Shown: positions 11,224 through 21,359 of the stretch, piece after piece
Layout of the letters: each line of letters opens with the position of its first letter
Numbering within the stretch: the stretch's first letter is position 1
From: Clonostachys chloroleuca
Taxonomy: Eukaryota > Ascomycota > Sordariomycetes > Hypocreales > Bionectriaceae
Direction: 5' to 3'
Length of the DNA stretch: 64,000 bases
Assembly: GCA_037952775.1 (NCBI GenBank)
Contig: JBANAY010000004.1
Span: 4,526,001-4,590,000 of the forward strand
Notes under the pieces: model-generated
Seen by the model: the letters and a program-made list of their open reading frames with translations, nothing else
The model's database searches: none
Told to the model about the DNA's origin: nothing
Program-made: the position numbers and the translations under genes

Positions 11224-13861
11224 CTAAGGCGCATACGTATTGCCACCGACCTGGACCGCGGCCGTTGCCACCAGATCACCCGCGCTCTTCCCAACGCTGA
11301 AATTATACTCGCCCGCCTCGAGCACCCACTTGTGCTCCTGTTGGCTCCAGAACGCAATGTCGCGGCCTTGGGCTGGTAGCTCGACTACCGCGGATCCTCC
11401 GGCGGCCAGGGTCACCTTCTTGAAGCTGACTAGAGACTTGACAGGGTTTTCTGGGGACGTCTTACTGTTGCCAACATAAAGCTGAACGGCAATGGCACCC
11501 TTGACCGAGCCTGTGTTAGTCACCTTGACGCTAGCAGCCCACTCGTCACCGGCGGCAGTCGGCTTGACATCAAGGTCAGAGAAGCCAAAGGTCGTGTAGG
11601 AGAGGCCAAAACCGAAGGGGAAGTTGACCTTCTCCGCGGGCAAGCGATCAAAATGTCTGTATCCAACGAAGACGCCCTCGGCATACTTGACGGTAAGTTG
11701 ACGGCCGTTGTACTCGCCAGGGAAATTTCCGTAAGCGGGACAATCTTCCAGGCGCTTGGGGAATGTGCAGGTGAGGTGACCCTCGGGGTTTCGTTCACCG
11801 GTGAGGACGTCGGCAATGGAGTTGCCAGCTTCTTGCCCGGGGAACCAAGTATGAACCAAAGACTTGATCTCGTCGAGCCAGGGCATGGCGACAGCCACTC
11901 CAGTCGAGTTGACGACGATGGTGTTCTGGTTGACGGCGGCGACGCCGGACACCAGGCGGTCTTGGCTGCCATCCTTGGGGAGGTTAAAGCTGTGCTGGTC
12001 CTGACCCTCGGTCTCCCAGGAAGGGTCGTGGCCAGTGAACACGATCGCGTAGTCAGCTGCCTTGGCCAGGTCGATGGCTTCTGTGAGGATATCCTTGTCG
12101 TGCTCAGAAGCTGACATGTTTCCAAGTCTCACACCGACCTTGCCCTCGAGGATTCCGAGATCGACGCCTTCGACAGGGGCCGGGGGTGTACTCTTGAGGA
12201 GAATCTTATACTGCTTTCCGGACTCAAACTCGTACTTGACCAGGGGCGATGCGACACCGCCGAGCAAGAAACCCATCGGGTCCGAACAGTTGTCCTCCTG
12301 CTCAAAGACCACTGTACCGTTGATGGCCACGCTAGAAGGGCCAAGGCCACTGAGAGTAAAGTAATAGGTAGCGGATTCGGAGGCAGTAAAGGTTCCCTCA
12401 AGCTCAATGCTGGTATTGACCATGTTCAAGCCGTCCAGTAACGAAATCTCGGACTTGCCATGGCCACTGACAGTGTTGTAGGGCTGTGACTCACCAACGT
12501 GGTACGAGCGCCAGGTGAAGCCAGGCTTGCCATCTAGGTCGACTACGTTGTTCGTAATCACGGGGAGCTGCCTCAAAGTATGGGCACCCTTGGCGTATGT
12601 GAACTCAACGTTTTCGCCCTTGTAGGCCTCTTGGAGAGCATCCCAAGGAGTAATCTTGTAGTGCGCGTTCAAAGAGGCACTGCCACCTCCGTGTGCAAGA
12701 GACTCCTTGGCAAGGCCAAGCAGGGCGATCTTCTTACCCCGTGCTTTTTCCTTGGTCAGGGGCAGAATGTTGTCGTTGTTCTTCAGAAGCACGATTCCCT
12801 TGGAACCAGCCTCGCGGATAAGAGCCTGGTGCTCGGGCTTGTTGACGGCCTGCTCAGGAGGGATGGTGGGGTCTTTGAAGCAATTCTGGCGCTCGAGGAA
12901 GCGAAGAACATGGATGGCGCGGTCGTTGATAGTTTCCTCTGAAACCTGTCCGGCCTTGACAGCAGCAACCACCTCGTCAACCTTTCGCCATCGCGTAGGG
13001 CCCGGCATCTCAAGATCCAAGCCGGCGTTTAGAGATTCGGCGACAGAGTTGACACCACCCCAATCACTCATGACGAGGCCGTCCCATCCCCACTCGCCTC
13101 GCAGGACCTGCTTTAAGAGAAACTCATGAGAGTCGCAGTGGCTTCCATTGACCTGGTTGTAGCCAGTCATGACGGCCGCGGGCTTGGCCTCCTTCACAAC
13201 CCTCTCAAAGGGCCTTAGGTAAATCTCACGCATAGTACGCTCATCAACAATCTCGTCGACGCTCAAACGCTCAGTCTCTTGCTCATTGACAGCATAATGC
13301 TTCATCGTGGCAGCAACCCCTGTGGACTGAATGCCCTGGACACTCTGCGAAGCAAGCGTGCCCGCAAGGAATGGGTCCTCTGAGAAACTCTCGAAGTTTC
13401 GGCCACCGAGGGGATGGCGGTGGCCACAAATAGTAGGGCCAAGAAGGCATCGAGCACCCTTGGTGAGAGTCTCCTCTCCCAAAGCAACACCGATTCGCCG
13501 AGCAATGTCAACATCAAATGTGGAGGCGACACTGCAAGCAGCGGGGAAGCAGGCGGCTGTCACGCCCCCGGAGAAGGTCTCTCCACGGGCACCATTAGGT
13601 CCATCACTGGTCTTGTTCATGTTAATGATTGGATGGTGGCGATATTCGAACTGAGTTGACACAAACCTTGAGAGCCGGAACTCCTTTTTCTGGGATGGGG
13701 ACGGTTTGCCAGAAGTCAGCACCAGCGAGGATAGAAATCTTTCACCACACCATTAGTACAGCTTGTTATCAGAAAAGGGAATGGATGGTAGAAGTGCCCA
13801 AGCCTACCTTCTCCTCTAGCGTCAGCTTGGACAGCACAGCATTGACGTCGGTAGGAGCCAT
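11224..13861 (-). CDS. Beta-glucosidase, GH3 family with PA14 insert
   Basis: Exons 13808-13861, 13667-13738 and 11224-13611 give 837 residues; introns are 69 and 55 nt. The true start (MAPTDVNAVLSKL) lies in a small first exon, because the long open frame alone begins inside intron 2. GH3 enzymes hydrolyse terminal beta-D-glucosides such as cellobiose. The N-terminal catalytic domain carries MSDWGG with nucleophile Asp225 and upstream KHYAVNEQE. The C-terminal GH3 domain carries KNNDNILPL and GGGSA. A PA14-like beta-sandwich sits at about 400-550 and a fibronectin III-like domain closes the protein. There is no signal peptide, so it is probably intracellular and acts on imported oligosaccharides or glycosides. 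The next gene upstream is transcribed in the same direction but makes a secreted peptidase. Confidence 0.95.
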
Positions 13862-14578
13862 CTTGAACCAAACAGGGCAATAGAATTTCAAAACGCAATA
13901 GTAAAGAGAGAGTGAGGCAATGCCCAACCCTCCCTGGGACAACGAGGCCTTTTATGGAGTCCATTGGGGAGTTACCAAGGAACAGCTAGAGGGCCAGATT
14001 TCCATCGACTTGTTTGCCAGAACACCAATAATGCTCGGAACCGGGGTGCTTCCCCATAGTCCGGAGAATCACTGGGCCTCTATCCGTGGTTTTCCCCTCC
14101 TAGACGAGCTTTCCGGGGCTTGGAACAGCAAAATGAGGGGCCGTTGAAACTCCAGGGTTTTTCCGACCGATGATCTCCCGTAACTCTGCCTCTATTCAGC
14201 CGGGACGGGGCAGTTTGGGCTTCTCCTATTGGCTCCATGACGTCTTCTCGACCGTTCCCATCGTTCAATGGGCAGATGAACCCCCACAAGAAACACATGA
14301 AAGCAATCAGACCCGCCTCCAACTCATGCGATTGGTAATGCGAGATGTCCTTGTGACCAGTGACAAGGTGGATGAGAAGGTCATGGAATGAGATTCCCGT
14401 CACGGTAGCCCGTTTCCACCACGAGAGGAAGCCAATCCCGTCTTATTACCTGGTTGGGACACACACAAGCAAAGAGAGTTTGGCCTAGCAACGGCAAAAC
14501 GGTTGTGCATGAGTTAGTTTGTTAAAGCGTATTTATTATTCATGATTCAGGGATACATTGCGGATTATAACCCATTTC
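13862..14578. other. Promoter region of the beta-glucosidase gene
   Basis: About 700 bases between two genes on the same strand. It holds the beta-glucosidase promoter and the 3' end of the S28 peptidase transcript. No coding signal is supported. Confidence 0.5.
13948..13957 (-). promoter_or_regulatory. TATA-like element of the beta-glucosidase gene
   Basis: On the minus strand this reads CCATAAAAGG, about 87 nt upstream of the start codon at 13861. Position and sequence fit a TATA-like box, but there is no transcript evidence. Confidence 0.35.
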
Positions 14579-16323
14579 CTACTCGGATCTCTTGCACTTG
14601 GGCTTAAACTCTTTGAGCCATTCAGCAACAAACTCCTTGATCTCCTGCTTGGCAGACTGGACGGCCTTGGGAGGGAAGTCAGGAGTAACCTGCTCGGGGT
14701 ATACTCCGTTTTCGTCCCAATGGTGCACAGCATCATCGATGAGAATCACTGGCTCGGCTGTGGTTGAGTTACGCTTAGGCTGGGTCAACGCGTTGACACC
14801 TGCTGCCCTCCAGGGATCCCACTCGCCGTCGAGGAAAGCGAGGCGGTGGTAGGAAATACCGAATCCTCCGTACTTGTTGATAGCCTCGAGGTTAGCGACC
14901 CCAGTGATGTTAAAGGCGTCCTTGCAGATCTGCGACGAATACTCCAGATCCACGAGGCGAGACATCATGGGCAAGATGTCGGCTGGTGCGCCAGATCCAG
15001 TCTGGAGATAACCCCACCTGTTGATTTGAGGTTAATTGATGAGCAGCGAAAGAGACAGTGGGTAACTTACTCTGTGCAGACTTGGTACGGCCAAAGTCTC
15101 CAGGTCTGTGAAAGGTCGTCTTGCTCGTAAAAGCCGACTTCATCAACCTGAGCGTTCGTGTTTCTGAGAACTCCGATCCAGTTGAGGAAACGATCAGTCA
15201 ACGGGTCTACCTCAGACTCCCAGCCACCAGCAATAACAAACTCCTTGACTGTGTCGCGGATGGGTTCCAGGTTAGTGTAGTTGTTCTTGTCAGTAACTAC
15301 AGCCTTGCAGTACGTGAAGAAAAAGGGGTCACTAATGGCAGGATCCCAGTTCACGCTCTGCAGGCTGTAGATTCCAGTGGCAATGTTGTAGGCGAAGTCC
15401 ACGTTGGAGGTGGCATCCGTGTATCCAAAGACCTTCTTCAACGAACTAATGTATTTGGAGTTCTCCTCCTTGGTGAGGATGTTGTCCACGATGTTGACAA
15501 ACTTGCCGGTCGTGTCGGAACATCCCTCAGGTGCGTAGAGTCGAGCGCCCTCAAAGTACTCCCAGTAGTCCCAGATGGCCTCGACAACACCGGAAGACGA
15601 GATGGCACCAAAGAAGACATCCGGGTACAGGACGCGGAGGAATGCGACAAAGCCGCCTGCGTAGGAGCCCCCATAGGCGATCCAGGGAACCTTTTCAGGA
15701 CTGAAGCTGACATCCTCCAGACCCTCGAAGACAACGTTCTTGGCGAAGTAGGCCGTGTCAGCCAAAGCCTGCTCAGTCGTCAAGAATCGGAGATTCTCGG
15801 TGCTGAAGTCCGGAACTGGAATACTGCTTCCGTAGTATCGGTGTTCGAGGATAACTCCCAATCCATTGGTTGCTTTTGCCACCTCATTGACAATTCCTTT
15901 CTCCAGGAAGGGCAGACGGTCTGCTCCAGACGTCTCACCACCACTCAGAACAAAGACTGGGCCACCAGGCTTATAGAACTGGGGATCGAACCAATATCTC
16001 AGGTTGAAGGTTCCGTTTGAGTGAGGCGCGTACTTTGTGTCATTGTGGAAGTGATCAATGGGCACCGAAAGGTTGTACTCTTGGTAAGTCGCCTCTCGGA
16101 TCTGACTACCACCAGGAGCTCTGATCTATTTTTGAACAAACCCCTACGGTCAGTAATCGTTTTATTCCTCGGGCTCTGAAGAAACAAAGAGACTACCGAA
16201 AGCGGCAGTTTGCTATTTGAGACCAACCTGTTTTGCAAGTTCACTGATGGGGATGGGGAGACCCCTCAAGGCGATCGCGGGGGAGATCAGGGCGGCGAGC
16301 CCAAGGAACAGCCCGCGAACCAT
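14579..16323 (-). CDS. Secreted serine peptidase, family S28
   Basis: Exons 16228-16323, 15071-16125 and 14579-15017 give 529 residues; introns are 102 and 53 nt. The N-terminus (MVRGLFLGLAALISPAIA) is a typical signal peptide, so the enzyme is secreted or vacuolar. Family S28 (lysosomal Pro-X carboxypeptidase, dipeptidyl peptidase II and fungal relatives) cleaves at proline. The nucleophile motif YGGSYAGG places the catalytic Ser at 186. The C-terminal DDAVHHWDENG holds the catalytic His (482 or 483). The oxyanion-side motif EHRYYGSS is at 125-132. Length matches fungal secreted members of about 500-560 residues. A TATA-like box lies about 75 nt upstream of the ATG. The exact specificity (aminopeptidase, carboxypeptidase or endopeptidase) cannot be told from sequence. 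Confidence 0.95.
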
Positions 16324-18577
16324 GGCTACAATTGTCAAGGATAACAAACCGGGTTGATGGAGAGTTCACGGCATGTCCAGAGGGTGACACACGGCATATT
16401 TATACACAGCATCAGAACGCCGATCTGAGACCCCAGACGGAACCTTTGCGGTGCATTGATTGTGGTGCTATTTGCCTGCTACAACCCACCAGGGAACAAG
16501 TTGAGCAAATGGGGTCGGCACTTTAGTTGATAGGTGGGACGCATGCCATAGGCAAGGCAGGCTTAATCAATGTACGCGGGTAAGTAGGCGGCAGGCAGCA
16601 TGGATAGTGGGTGCAACCATTCAGTATTTCAAAAGGCCTTGACAGACAGATCGCACCTCAATTGGAAGGTCCCGATGCTGTGGCCGTGATGCTCAGGGCG
16701 TGAACTGCCTTAACTTGGCGTCCCCTGCCGAGCAGCCGGTGACAAAAAGACCCTGTACATCAGATCGATCAGAAGACATCCATGGCCTCGCCGGCCCTTT
16801 GGTTCGTTTACGAGGCGGGGGCTGTCTATGAGTTGATTTTTCTCACGTTGCATTGAAGCAAGGAGTAGATGCACGCACATCAACATCCATTTTCAAGAAG
16901 TCTGCAACTTGACCTGACAATGGTCCACAGTTGATAGCAATACAGTGGCGAATTACAGGCCCAGCTAGTGACGCCAGTGCCTGACCTTTACCACTGAGAC
17001 ATGGATCTACACGCACTAATTTAGGCAGTCAATTCTGAAGAATCTCCAGGTCGAGAGCATCAATCGCCGTGATTGTTGCTCTTGCCTCTCTCGTGTTAAG
17101 AGGATGAGGGCCAGTATCTTTCCCAATGGGATCATGGATGTTGATTGGTAGCTGACCTTCCACATTTGGCATATAAGAACGATGCGCATATCGTTATCGA
17201 GCGTCGTCATGGCGCGCAGTAGCTCGACAGTAAGTTGACGGCTGCAGCATCCGGGTATTTTCGATGTTGAGTTACTCTGAGTACTTGAAAAACAAGACTT
17301 ATTGGAAAGGGCATCGCACGAGGTATATGACCTAGCCGCCTCATTTGCTAATGTTCTTCCTCAGAACCTACAACCACTACATCCGGGCAGCACATTTGGA
17401 TATATGTTGGCACTTAAGGCTCGACAAGGGTTGAGAGGCAAGGAATCACTGTCAGCATGGGGCAATTCAACCATGGCGGCAGTGATGAAGTGACAGCGGG
17501 GGAGGGTAGATGTCATACGCCCGACTACCACCGCGATGCCATAGGATGAACATCTCATCCGCTATCCGATACCGGGCAAGAAGTCTTATGCTCGTTCGGC
17601 TCCGCAGTTGCTCCTTCTTACATGCCGCCTCCCGGAGTGTTGCTAAACCCCAGCGAAAGGGTAATCATACATAAAACGCCGTGGATGCTGGAGGATGTGA
17701 TCGGCGGCAACGCTATGCCCAGCCGCAATCGATCCACCCATTCACACACTTGCTGGACAGAACAGCCCAAGAACCTACCAACAATATCGTCATTCGCAGT
17801 CCAATTCGCGTTATGGCGCGCCACAGAGGCATCAGCTATACGAAGCCCCAAACAACCACTGCGCCAGTTTCCGGTTTATCCCTCACCAGATCTCCCCAAA
17901 AAAGCCGCCGCATACTTGATCAAAATCACGACATATCCCGAACTCCCACACACACAGCAGCCTTCGAAGATACCGATCAACGCCTGCATCCAGTCCGTTT
18001 TCGGTGGCGCCGGTCCCACATGACAGCAGGCTCCTCCCCCATAATCCAGCAATCCAACTCGTTCCTGAGGTCAAGTGGAACTCATCGACACCAGTGGGCG
18101 GCCAATGTCTCGGGAAGAGCCTTCCATCACCGAATTGGGCAGATCTAACAAGAACTATCGGCTTGTTTGTTGGTCATCTCACAAATGGCTCCATCTCGTT
18201 CAAAAAGCCTGGCTTTTGGTATTGATACGATCCCACATTGAGCAGGCTCCGTCTACCGAGGCAGATTTGTATAACTCAATCTAGAGGTTAAAGCAACATG
18301 AAGTGAGCGTCAGCCGACGGTCTCCGCCCAATCAACTATTTCAAAGCCACGGAGACATTGGAATTTAGGTGGGCATACCATCGCACTGCACAGGTGTGTG
18401 CTACGTCCACCGTCCAGGAGACGGAAATGGCTCATTGGCACACCACACATCTGTCTCAAGCCATCCTGCTCCACCCAGGTAGAGCGCCTATGATATGGTC
18501 TCTCCAGTCCTAATGCCCTTCATTATTAATCGCATTTTTCAAGCATTTCTTTCAAGCCTAACTCGCCCTTGTCCCGT
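16324..18577. other. Gene-poor spacer, left part
   Basis: Upstream of the S28 peptidase. The open frames (for example around 17620-18280 plus) lack domains and consistent coding character. No RNA gene was recognised. The spacer continues past the small inverted-repeat element. Confidence 0.5.
16398..16405 (-). promoter_or_regulatory. TATA-like element of the S28 peptidase gene
   Basis: Minus strand TATAAATA, about 75 nt upstream of the start codon at 16323. This is a good match to a fungal TATA box in both sequence and distance. Confidence 0.45.
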
Positions 18578-18829
18578 CAAGTGGGTTACAAAAAGGATGA
18601 GACGCTAGACCACCACTGGAATACACTCACCCTTATACCAAGTATTCGTATTGAGATTAGTAACTAATGAGGGATTTTCTGAGCTTAAAAAAAGAATGAG
18701 AAATATTGCAAGGCTGAAAATTATCTATAGAGCCTTTTTTTTAATAAAAAATAGAATTATTCTGCTGCATCTGGTGGCTATAATGAAGCCTGTCTAATTT
18801 GGAGTCTCATCCTTTTTGTAACCCACTTG
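18578..18829. mobile_element. MITE with perfect 26-bp inverted repeats
   Basis: A 252-bp AT-rich, non-coding element. Its ends are a perfect 26-bp inverted repeat: 18578-18603, starting CAAGTGGGTTACAAAAAGG, and its reverse complement at 18804-18829. It is flanked on both sides by CCCGT (18573-18577 and 18830-18834), which fits a 5-bp target-site duplication. It encodes no transposase, so it would be moved in trans. The outer bases of the repeat (CAAGTGGGT-ACA) resemble the ends of two shorter elements at 31458-31689 and 52379-52579. Superfamily not assigned: a 5-bp duplication with ends in CA does not clearly match the common fungal Tc1/mariner (TA) or hAT (8-bp) types. Confidence 0.85.
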
Positions 18830-19171
18830 CCCGTTCTCTCCTAGCCTCCACATCCTTCATGATTATCTTCTGCCTAGCTTACACCGACACTCACTTATTA
18901 TAAGCACCCGATCCCTGCCACGCAGCAGCAATGTGGGTCGATGAAAATAGACCGTCTACATATCTGCTTTCAGCCATTGATCACTGAGCTTTCTTTTCAT
19001 TACAATTTGCGCAGAAAGTGGCAGCCGGATCTATCTATTCGCACAAGACTGTCCAACTTCCACTCTTGACAGGCACGTGATCACCAGAAGCGAGTGTCCT
19101 CTATAAACTCATACAGCAGGGGTCCTCCTTCAACGACACCAGGAGTAACATTAAAACGGCGAACCTCCAAG
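18830..19171. other. Promoter region of the decarboxylase gene
   Basis: About 340 bases between the inverted-repeat element and the start codon at 19172. No feature was recognised beyond the flanking target-site copy. Confidence 0.4.
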
Positions 19172-20946
19172 ATGACACAGACCAGTAATTCTATACCTGG
19201 CAGCCAAAGCCTCAAAAAGGTCAACGGCCACCGGAACGGTGTCGCCAACGGAAATGGAACCACCAATTCCAGTACACCCAAGCTAAATCGCGCCGAAGAG
19301 ACTGATGATGTATGTATTCCTCCATCACTGAGATGATTTTGTTTTGGGTGTCTCTATTGACCTAATTTCCGCCTTAAGCTTCTCACTGCTGTCCGTGAAC
19401 TAGTCATCCCATTCATCAGGGCTGCCGACGATGCAGCTGCCCAAAAGCATACCGGAGAGGCGTATGTTGCCCCCAATGGTGAGCTACAGCCTGTTCTTGT
19501 GGACTATCAAAGTCCCGTGGATCTCGTCAAGCGCCTCCAGATCCCTCTTCCTGAGCAAGGATTAGGAAAGGACGGGCTTATCGAGTCCATCCAGAAGATA
19601 CTTCAGTATAGTGTCAATACCTGGGATCAGGGCTTTCTCGACAAGCTCTTTGCATCCAACACTCCTGTACATACGTTCCGCCTCTTGACGACTTCTCACA
19701 AGCCACTAACTAGCTTCACAGGTTGGTGTTATCTCTGACATGATCTTATCTGTCCTCAACACCAATGTAAGTCGTTCCCCACTTACTCCGGAAGATGTTC
19801 TTCATACCAACAACATACTAGGTCCACGTTTATCAGGTCTCTCCGGTCTTGACCTTGATAGAAAAGGTCACATCCAAGAAGCTAGCCAATCTCTTTGGCT
19901 TCACCGGGCCCAACGCTGGTGGTATCAACTGTCAGGGAGGAAGCTCCTCCAACTTAACCTCCCTCGTGGTCGCGAGAAACACTCTTTATCCAGAATGCCG
20001 AACGGCTGGAAACGCCGGTCACAATTTCGTTGTCTTCACCAGCGCTCACGGTCACTACTCTGTTGAGAAGAGCGCCATGATTTGTGGCCTGGGCTCCGAT
20101 AGCGTCTGGCCAGTTCCTGTCGACAGCGAAGGCTGTTTGAAACCCGACCTTCTCGAAGAATTGGTACTGCGCGCCAAGGCTGAGGGCAAGACCCCCTTTT
20201 ACGTCAATGCTACTGCAGGCACTACTGTAAGAGGAGCGTTCGAGGATCTCGAGGCAATTTCAGCGATTTGCAAGAGGCACAACCTATGGTTGCACGTAGA
20301 CGCCAGCTTCGGTGGCCCCGTCATTTTCTCCAAGAAGCATAGTTGGAGGCTCAAGGGGTCCCATCTCGCCGACTCGCTAACAGTCAACCCTCACAAAATG
20401 ATGAACGTCCCTGCTACATGTTCATACATCCTTGGCCCCGACATGAACCTATTCAACAAGGCAAACAGCACCAAGGCTGGGTACCTTTTCCACAGCAACA
20501 GCGATGGCGAAATATGGGACCAAGCTGATTTCACCCTACAATGTGGCCGCCGGGGTGACAGCCTCAAGGTTGCACTCGCTTGGCAATACTACGGATCCGA
20601 CAGCTTCGAGCGCCAGACTGATCATGCTTACGACGTGGTTGAGCATCTTTATAATTTAGTGCGCGACAGCCCGAACCTGGATCTTCTCTACCCTAACCTA
20701 CCCTCTTGTTTGCAAGTTTGCTTCTACTATGCCCCCGGAGGGAAATTGCCTGAGGATCCTGATGTAAATACCAAGATCACCGCCGATATCGTACACAAAT
20801 TGATCCCTCGGGGCTTCATGGTTGATTATGCCCCTGGAGAAAGGGGGAGCTTCTTCCGAGTTGTGATCAACTGGCAGACGCTGTTCACGACGGTAGAAGG
20901 ACTTGTCAAGGCCATTGAGATTCTTGGCAGCGAGATTTCTCTTTAA
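19172..20946 (+). CDS. Group II PLP decarboxylase (glutamate or cysteine-sulfinate type)
   Basis: Exons 19172-19309, 19379-19666, 19722-19766 and 19822-20946 give 531 residues; the three introns are 69, 55 and 55 nt. The protein is a pyridoxal-phosphate amino-acid decarboxylase of the animal glutamate decarboxylase/cysteine-sulfinate decarboxylase branch. Visible signs: a glycine-rich SPVL...GGINCQGGSSSN segment that holds the cofactor, THE-like SAHGHYS with a stacking His (235), HVDASFGG with the pyridine-binding Asp317, and NPHKMM with the Schiff-base Lys349. The N-terminal 46 residues are Asn/Ser/Gly-rich and divergent. The reaction could be glutamate to GABA, cysteine sulfinate to hypotaurine, or aspartate to beta-alanine; the sequence does not decide. 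Most fungi also have the separate plant/bacterial-type GAD, so this is probably a second decarboxylase. Confidence 0.9.
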
Positions 20947-21359
20947 GATGATGGATAGATCAGTTACTAGACATTCTAGAGATGCTATTTCTTAAGCATG
21001 GGATTTACTTTTAGATATAAATTAATGGAATTATATGGTTGGATCTCGGTCTAAAATGATAACGGAATCTACGACACCTGGATACCTGTCCTACAATCTC
21101 AGATCCTTTCAGATGTTGAAGTCTCAATTCACCTTCAGCATTCAGGTGCAACCGCCCTGTGGGGAGGAGGGGCATCCGACAGGGGCAACAGTTATAGTGG
21201 AACGGGAACTTGCAGGGGGGCAATGGCGCTGATTCTTATCTTATCGCGCGCCCAATTTTTTTTTGTTACAGGAATCTTCCCAACTTCAATGCAGAGGACT
21301 TGACCTTTGGAACACCATTCTCACATTCCAAATCGACGCCACGAATTGGCCCTGCCACA
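20947..21359. other. Spacer between decarboxylase and NOP9
   Basis: About 410 bases holding the decarboxylase 3' region and the NOP9 promoter. The NOP9 frame stays open upstream to about 21210 but contains no in-frame ATG before 21360. Confidence 0.5.

Noticed and set aside
11653..12114. Open frames antisense to the beta-glucosidase
   Set aside because: They lie wholly within the strong GH3 coding sequence and have no independent support.
15121..16020. 299-codon frame antisense to the S28 peptidase
   Set aside because: It mirrors a well-supported coding exon; such long antisense frames are expected in GC-rich fungal genes.
16324..19171. Repeat-induced point mutation block or large retrotransposon
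   Set aside because: Apart from the 252-bp element, no long AT-rich degraded block or reverse-transcriptase or integrase reading was found.
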